Positions 58,630-64,000 of a stretch of DNA of 64,000 nucleotides are shown in pieces (position 1 is the stretch's first letter; every line of letters starts with the position of its first letter). The notes beneath the pieces are model-generated. The model was not told the origin of the DNA and ran no database searches. It saw only the letters and a list, made by a program, of their open reading frames with translations. Origin of the DNA: Lunularia cruciata. Taxonomy: Eukaryota; Streptophyta; Marchantiopsida; Lunulariales; Lunulariaceae. Both the position numbers and the translations under genes were made by a program. The stretch is taken from assembly GCA_948567375.1 (NCBI GenBank), contig OX419761.1, positions 23,624,501-23,688,500 of the forward strand, read 5' to 3'.

Positions 58630-59260
58630 CAATAGTTGACACTCATAGCCGCCCAAAAAGTCTCTCTTGCCGCTAGTCACTGCTTGTTGCCGCTCAATCC
58701 AATGGAATACGGGAAAAAAATAAAGGCAAGCAAGTTATGTAGGGTGCTCGTGGGCGCTCATAGCCGCTCGTCGGTGCTCGTAGGTGCTCGTAGAAGGGAT
58801 TGAGCGCTAGTAGGTGCTCGTGGTCGCTGGGTGCCGCTGGGTGGCCCCTATGTAGGCACCAGTTGACGCTCATAGCCGCCCAAAAAGTCTCTCCTGCCGC
58901 TAGTCACCGCTTGTTGCCGCTCAATCCAATGGAACACGAGAAAAAACATAAAGGCAAGCAAGTTGTGTAGGGTGCTTGTGGGCACTCGTAGCCGCTCATC
59001 GGTGCTCGTAGAAGGGATTGAGCGCTAGTAGGCACTCATGGTCGCTGGGTGATGCTAGGTGGCCCCTATGTAGGCGCCAGTTGACGCTCATGGCCGCTAG
59101 GTGGCGCTTGACAATGCTGGGAAACTGCTCAGGGTTTTGGTATCCGCTCATTGCCGCTCGACAGACATGAACTTTTTGCTTGTAGTCGCTCAAAGGCGCT
59201 CATTGGCACGCATAGACGCTGAAGGCCGCTCGTGATGTGTTTAAGGTTGAGTGTTTAAAG
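58630..59260 (+). repeat. GC-rich minisatellite: ~227 bp higher-order unit built from GCTCGTAG/CGCTCAT subunits
   Basis: CCCAAAAAGTCTCTC starts at about 58652 and 58879, giving a period of 227. Both are followed by GCCGCTAGTCAC, GCTTGTTGCCGCTCAATCCA, GGCAAGCAAGTT, and a string of 10-12 base subunits such as GGTGCTCGTAG and CGCTCATAGC. Unit 2 lacks about one subunit, and a third partial unit runs to 59095. The tail to 59230 has further CGCTCA/CGCTCG words. The GC richness contrasts with the AT-rich surroundings. Similar subunits recur at 62.05-62.6 and, in inverted sense, at 63.37-63.7 kb. Confidence 0.85.
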
Positions 59261-59520
59261 GGAAATGGCGGCCATATTTGTAAGGTGGTGACAAGTTGGA
59301 TACAAAAGGCACAATTCAAAATTTAGCACATGAAAATACAAGAGTTAGACCACAATGAGGGTTCAATATGAGATATGAATATGAGTATGATAATATGAGT
59401 TCAATATGAATATGAAAGTTCACAAGTGTAAACTAAAACATAAATGTATACATGGGGAGAAGTGAAAATAATATGTATATAAATGAGGAGCCAATAGAAC
59501 CTAAACCTATGACTATGGAG
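59261..59520. other. no gene seen; 3' flank of the minus-strand relic
   Basis: Contains a short repeat of ATATGA/ATGAATATGAG words at 59365-59420. It would hold the 3' untranslated region of the minus-strand gene. No clear polyadenylation signal was chosen. Confidence 0.4.
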
Positions 59521-59521
59521 G

Positions 59522-61150
59522 TCAAGGAGGTGAAGAAGAAGAGGGAGATGCACTATGGTGTCTAAGTGCCACTACCGCATCCTCAAGTCTACGACGGTAT
59601 ACATGATGTTGAATCCTAAATGGACTCAATGACCACCATAGGGGCCACTCGCTCTCATCCAAGTCTCGATGCCTGATACCACTAGCAAGAAGAGGATTAG
59701 GGTCACAACTATAAGAACTCAATATACCTGATGTCCACTCCTCTTCTGCCCAACTAATAGCAGGCTTATCGCCATGGACAAATCTGTCCAAAGCAATCAT
59801 CAAAGGGTCAAATGACCAAGTGTATGATGCTCTATGTACCCTATAAGGATGGAAGTGGGTAGGGTGGATAGCACCATGTGGATGGTTCCTATAATAAGAG
59901 AGTGCATAACTATCTATGATCAAAAGATCACGAAGAGGTAAACCTAATGAAGTCAGATGCTCATATGATCTAACTCTAAGTCCTCTGAACTCTAAATCTC
60001 GTTGTATATCTCTAGAGCACAAACATGCCATGAGGCAAAACCCGGTGTGAACTCCCTCAAGGAGTTCAGACCACTACCACATGCTCCGTAGCAACCACTC
60101 CACTCCATCCGGAGTAAGATCTATCCACAAGATAACCTCAAAGCGTAGCAAACAAAACTAGATGAAGTTGCAAACACCAGGACAGGCCACCCACCCTACA
60201 TGCCCGGACTGTGTGTGAGGGAACCAACCATGCATAGTCGTCCCGCTCTCCCATGCACGAAAACCGATAGCACCATGAATCCATAATGAACACATACAAG
60301 TAACATCCACAATAATAATCTTCTTCCGTAGGAAGCCGGGGAAGAAGATATGTGGAATATACTCTCCTAATAGATGAATCCTATCTCTAAACTCAGTCTG
60401 AGTGCCCTGAGTCTCCACACTATGAGGTAACACATGGGTGGCATCAGTCTGGGTCTGCATCTCATGACAAGTATGGGTCTCGCGAGGAATAGTACGTAGT
60501 CTGGGTCCAAGATAAGCCACACAAGCCCTCAAATGAGCTAGACTAATCTCACTCTCCTCTACATGGGCTCTCATCTAAGCTAGACTACTCTCGCTCTCCT
60601 CTACCTGAACATGTGCACTCTCACACCTCTTTATAGCATATGCTAACTCTTGTGCCTGATTATGTAACTGGAGCTTGTAACCCTCCGCCATGGCAGCGGC
60701 ACCTAGTATGTCTATGTCCAAGTCACCTAATCTCTGCTCTCTCTTCATCTCAGAAGTAAGCAAGTTCAGATGCCTCTCCTCTTTTGCAGCAAGTAAATCC
60801 TCTCGCTCACAAAGGAGTCTCTCTCGCTCTAGCACTAATCTTTCTCTCTCCTCTACACTTTCCAATCTACTCTCACGCTCAAGCACTAATCTCTATCTCT
60901 CCTCTACACTCTCTAGTCTACTCTCATGCTCAAGGAGATTTCTCTCTCTACACTCAGCCACTCATACACAATCATCTAAAATGCAAGTGATATCAACTAA
61001 ACAGGAAGGAGGTAAAGGTACTCTGAAATGCATGGGGTCACCAACTCCCTCCACAGATGGAGGAAGTGGTGAAGGGGAAGAAGAGTGAAGAGGAGCTATC
61101 TCAACAAAGGGTAAGGGTTGTGTCTCAACACAAATCTGTTGAACATCTGT
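59522..61150 (-). pseudogene. large 3' exon of an unknown coiled-coil protein gene, five in-frame stops
   Basis: One minus-strand frame runs from about 61150 to a TGA at 59522-59524, about 540 codons, interrupted by TGA 60962-60964 and TAG at 60893-60895, 60575-60577, 60158-60160 and 60074-60076. No indel is needed. In order it has a Pro/Ser linker (SSSPSPLPPSVEGVGDPM), a conserved-looking PLPPSCLVDITCILDDCV, and a coiled coil with a tandem 15-residue repeat (ESRLESVEER.RLVLER). Next are EREDLLAAKEERHLNLL, a QTQTDATHVLPHS segment and an aromatic/hydrophobic part (GEYIPHIFFPGFLRKKIIIV). The C-terminal domain is rich in Trp, His, Tyr and Arg (ALSYYRNHPHGAIHPTHFHP, SEWPLWWSLSPFRIQHHVYR). I do not recognise the family. 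Keeping one frame across 540 codons argues that it was recently coding. It may be a transposon ORF or a host gene. Confidence 0.55.
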
Positions 61151-61377
61151 TCACAAGTGGTACATTTAGTTATCCACCAAGTACAAATTCATATTTGAAT
61201 ATACAAATATACAAGTTCACAAGTTCTTTAATTCAAGCTTCTTAAATGAACTCATTTATTAAAGCCGGTAATGGTATATACAAAAGAACTTTGTATGTTT
61301 TCCAACATACAAATATATATATATATATATATATGACAAAACTCAAACCTAATCAATCAATCACTCACTATCCTCAT
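61151..61377 (-). other. putative intron with (TA)n microsatellite
   Basis: On the minus strand a strong donor GTGAGT follows the acidic segment at about 61377, and an acceptor TTGTGAACAG lies near 61151. The interval is AT-rich and includes (AT)n at 61314-61334. Assigning it as an intron joins the acidic exon to the coiled-coil exon; the join is inferred. Confidence 0.45.
61314..61334. repeat. (AT)n microsatellite
   Basis: About eleven uninterrupted TA units, likely polymorphic. Confidence 0.9.
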
Positions 61378-62001
61378 CCTCCCCATCATCAGTAGTCTTG
61401 TCCTCATCCAAGCTATCTGCATCCTCATGATCATCACCATGCTCTCCCTCGTGTATAATCTCCTCCTCTCCATCACTCAGGTACATCACGTCCTCCTCTG
61501 GAATGAAACCTCTCTCCACAAAGAGATGCGTGAGTACCTATCCAAGGAAGGTGACTCTGAACCTACGCCCCTTAGGACTCATCACTTGGGTTTGCAAACT
61601 CCCCACCTCCGCAATGATAGCTCTAAAAGCTAACTCTCTCCAATCATAATCCTCCACACCAAATCTCCTCAACTTGGTCTTGGTGTTGAGTACCAAATGC
61701 CCATGTACAATCTTGGGCCTAATAGTGGGTGCAACTAGTGCATCCATCAACTAGAAGAAAGCTCTGAATGCAGGATATACACATTGCCTTGCAAGATATC
61801 TTTTTGCAACCCTGTCCCTTTGTGGAAACCAGTCTGAGACAACTATGTAAGGAACTGTCCTCCGTCTTGGTGTTCTCCTCCTGGGCATGGCAAGTGCATC
61901 TCTAACTATATCTACAATCAATTGAAACTGTCTACCTCTTACCAAACTTGTGCAAGAGACCTTGTCCCATGAACTCACAAACTTTGTACATGGAATGACC
62001 T
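61378..62001 (-). pseudogene. internal exon of the same unknown gene, two in-frame TAG stops
   Basis: An acceptor-like TTTTTTGGTGGGTTGTGCAG ends just before 62001. The frame then reads VIPCTKFVSSWDKVSC, a basic patch PRRRTPRRRTVPYIVVSDWF, RVAKRYLARQCVYPAFRAFF, TAG (61751-61753), LMDALVAPTIRPKIVHGHLV, GVEDYDWRELAFRAIIAEVG, RRFRVTFLG, TAG (61538-61540), THLFVERGFIPEEDVMYLSD. It ends in a Glu/Asp-rich stretch (EGEHGDDHEDADSLDEDKT) at the putative donor. The frame is continuous apart from the two TAGs. No domain is recognised; the basic patch followed by an acidic tail suggests a nuclear or nucleic-acid-associated protein, which is inference only. Confidence 0.5.
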
Positions 62002-62039
62002 GCACAACCCACCAAAAAATTCAGCTCAACTTCTGTCAC

Positions 62040-62640
62040 AAGGACTCAAACTCAATGGTGGCGCTGGGTGCCACTAGTAGGCGCTCACGCACAGTCCAAA
62101 TGAAGTGGGAAATAGCGGAGTGCCGCTAAGTGCCACCGATAGCCGCTCAGAGCCGCAATCAGGGGGCGCTCGACGACGTGGGGTGGCGCTGCCAACCACT
62201 GGTGGTGCCCGCAGAGCGCCGGGAGGGCGCTCGAGGACATGCAAGGGCGCTCGAGGACACTGCCCGTAGGCGCAGTAGGTCCACTAGATGGCGCTGCGGG
62301 ACAATGTGAGGTCCGTGTGGAGGCGCAGGGTGCCATGCAAGGACGCAAGAAGTCGCTCGCATGAGGGGTTAACGGGATGGGGATGCCGTTGGAAGACATC
62401 AATGCTTAACGGCACTGGTAGGCACTGTGGGACAGGGATCACCGTGAGTAAGTCTGTGCAGCCCTACGGGAGCACTAGATGCCGTGTAGAGTTGTTGGGT
62501 GCTGCGGAGGGGCACTGGGTGGCAAGCAAGGAAGGCGCTCATGCGCAAGGGTTTAGGGTTCGGGATGGCGCTGGATGGCACAGGGGGATGCTGGGTGGCA
62601 CTACGGGACAGGCTGGGAGGCGTTGGGTGGCGTTGATGAT
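62040..62640 (-). repeat. GC-rich GGCGCT-core minisatellite, probably intronic
   Basis: Words such as GGCGCTCGAGGAC, GGTGGCGCTG, GTGCCGCTAAGTGCC and GGCACTGGTAGGCAC repeat at intervals of about 10-25 bases. This is more diverged than the array at 58.6-59.2 kb but of the same kind. It sits between the acceptor at ~62001 and a possible upstream exon at 62.7-62.9 kb. Overlapping open frames on both strands arise from its stop-poor GC-rich composition and are not taken as genes. Confidence 0.7.
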
Positions 62641-62717
62641 TTGAAAGCAATTTTTAAAAATAAAATGAACATATCAAGATGGAATGAAAAGAAAACAATG
62701 AGGAATGTTTGAAAAGT

Positions 62718-62906
62718 ACCTTTGGCTGTGGATAGTGAATTCCAAGAGTTATTTTCAACCCCATTACATCTAGATTGACCTCCCGAATTCCCAAAATAGC
62801 AGTTCAAACTTGATGTTTGTTCTAGCCAGCACCACTTGATAAAATTGGTTGGGTGTTGAATGGTATGGAATGCAATGAGCCAATCTCCTTCCTGAGTATT
62901 TCTCAT
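62718..62906 (-). pseudogene. possible upstream exon of the unknown minus-strand gene
   Basis: The minus-strand frame reads MRNTQEGDWLIAFHTIQHPT, NFIKWCWLEQTSSLNCYFGN and VENNSWNSLSTAKG, followed by a GTACTTTTC donor-like site at about 62718. It could be the first coding exon, spliced over the minisatellite to 62001. The evidence is only an open, protein-like frame and the donor; no promoter was recognised to the right. Confidence 0.3.
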
Positions 62907-62909
62907 GTC

Positions 62910-63365
62910 GGGCCCGTCAACTATCTTTTTGTATCCCTAGATTTCTGCCATGGTTGAAAGGAATGTGCTCTTGAACTTTTTTCTCTCTTCTCAATCACTC
63001 TTGGTTGCTTCTCAAGTTGTGCTTCAGCCAGCCAGGATCCTTGCCTCTCTCCTTCCCCAGTCTCAAAATGTCTCACCTGCACACACTCTGCCTCGTGAAA
63101 TGACTCTTGAAATGACCCTCTAGCACACCTTCTGCCTCACAAAATGACCCTCGAAATCACCCTTTCTCCTTCTAAGTACTCACTTGCAAATTTTTGCTCC
63201 AAACACCCCACACACTCAAGAATAAAGCTTGCAAATGACAAGAATGGAAAAGAACATAAGTCTATATAACCCAAGCTGACAGAAAAACACTCAATCCTGA
63301 ACATACTAAAATGTACACTTTGGAGGCAAAATTGCATTATTTCATACCCGAAGAACCCAAATCCC
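62910..63365. other. no gene seen
   Basis: Mixed sequence with a near repeat: CTCAC..CACTCTGCCTC.TGAAATGACTCTTGAAATGACC and CACCTTCTGCCTCACAAAATGACCCTCGAAATCACC, about 45 bases apart at 63075-63165. No convincing exon. Confidence 0.35.
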
Positions 63366-63369
63366 GAGC

Positions 63370-63530
63370 GACAACATGCAGCACTCCACATCACCAACCG
63401 GCGCCGCCAAGCGTTGCACAATTCATGCAGCACCTACCAGCACCGCCCACCAGCGCCCACCACCAACGCATACGAGTGCCTATGAGTGCATGTAATATGT
63501 GGTGCACTCCGAGCATCCGCCAGCGTCTAC
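63370..63530 (+). repeat. CAGCGCC/CAGCACC minisatellite
   Basis: CACCAACCGGCGCCGCC, CAGCACCTACCAGCACCGCC, CACCAGCGCCCACCACC, GAGTGCCTATGAGTGC: the reverse-complement sense of the GGCGCT core at 62.04-62.64 kb. It appears to be a third array of the same kind in opposite orientation. Confidence 0.6.
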
Positions 63531-63690
63531 GAGCGCCACTCTCAATTAATTTTTTAATTTTGTTAGCCAGCGTCCGCCAACGTCTACAAGCACCACTCTC
63601 CATTAATTTTTTAAGTTTGTAAGTGGCACTTAGCGTGTACGAGCGCCACTCTTGATTAATTTTTTAAGTTTGTGAGCAGCACCCAGCGTC
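63529..63690 (+). repeat. three tandem ~55 bp units with conserved TTAATTTTTTAA block
   Basis: ACGAGCGCCACTCTCAATTA, ACAAGCACCACTCTCCATTA and ACGAGCGCCACTCTTGATTA each precede ATTTTTTAA.TTTGT; the TAATTTTTTAA blocks start near 63546, 63603 and 63656 (periods about 57 and 53). Each joins the GC-rich core to an AT-rich spacer. Confidence 0.85.
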
Positions 63691-64000
63691 ATCTCCCGGT
63701 GTATGCAACCTCTGCTCATTTTTCTCCAAGTGCGCGTAAGTGTCAATGAGGACTTACAAATGTATAGATTAAGCTTCATAGAATTATTTTTGCATCCACA
63801 TGATGTTCTTATCATAATATTACATCAAGAAACACTCATGGTCTAAGAAAAAGACTCTTGGTCTAAGTTACGAGACTATGAGATATGAGATGAATACTGA
63901 GAATATATATTTTATTATATGGAATCTCAATCGAATCAATCTAGTATATCATCATTGTTATAATCAAGGCAATGTTGCATCATCCTTGATCTACTTTCTT
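63691..64000. other. no gene seen
   Basis: AT-rich right edge with a small repeat (CTCATGGTCTAAG, CTCTTGGTCTAAG at 63835-63868). No coding frame. Confidence 0.4.

Noticed and set aside
62085-62650. Several open frames of 67-118 codons on both strands within 62.1-62.65 kb
   Set aside because: They arise from the GC-rich, stop-poor minisatellite and have repetitive low-information translations.
1-64000. CRISPR array, bacterial operons, tRNA or rRNA genes
   Set aside because: No regularly spaced identical repeats with unique spacers, no ribosome-binding-site-led ORF chains, and no tRNA B-box or rRNA core sequences were found; the window is eukaryotic.

Overview
The window looks like nuclear DNA from a land plant with a large, repeat-rich genome. 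The grounds are Ty1/copia and Ty3/gypsy type retrotransposon relics, GT-AG type splice signals in an AT-rich background, and one short interstitial run of the plant telomere motif TTTAGGG. I cannot fix the lineage from sequence alone; a gymnosperm, fern, lycophyte or bryophyte is more likely than a compact angiosperm. I see no intact protein-coding gene, no rRNA and no tRNA.

Layout. (1) 1-30.36 kb is a CpG-poor graveyard of nested, mutated retroelements. It starts with a gypsy-like gag (minus strand, running off the left edge) followed by two 1.1 kb direct repeats. Next come several copies, on both strands, of one element family that carries only a gag-like ORF, a coiled-coil stretch and an LTR; its LTRs are recognisable at about 9.3-9.96, 10.56-11.1, 12.4-12.9, 16.2-16.9 and 26.15-27.5 kb. 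A Ty1/copia pol relic lies on the minus strand at 20.6-23.4 kb (integrase, reverse transcriptase with a readable YVDD box, RNase H). Two fold-back elements (19.7 and 23.8 kb) and a degenerate ~47 bp tandem array (25.4-26.1 kb) complete the region. (2) 30.37-~57 kb is a different kind of DNA: CpG is not depleted, transposon proteins are absent, and no recognisable gene is present in almost 27 kb. It holds recent tandem duplications, microsatellites, G-rich tracts and two imperfect hairpins with plant MIRNA-like geometry (33.7 and 50.7 kb). (3) 57.1-64 kb holds a decayed Myb/SANT-like DNA-binding ORF on the plus strand. Tail-to-tail with it is a decayed, apparently spliced minus-strand gene of unknown family with a long coiled coil and an acidic segment. 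GC-rich minisatellites built on a GCGCTC/GCTCGT core lie between and around them.

How the parts relate. Nothing here looks like an active pathway. The coding relics are broken mainly by in-frame TAG, TGA and TAA codons, and several of those in copia pol sit where the family has glutamine, as expected if methylated CAG/CAA codons have deaminated. The most interesting items for follow-up are the minus-strand unknown gene with its minisatellites, the gag-only retroelement family, the sharp change in base composition near 30.37 kb, and the two hairpins.
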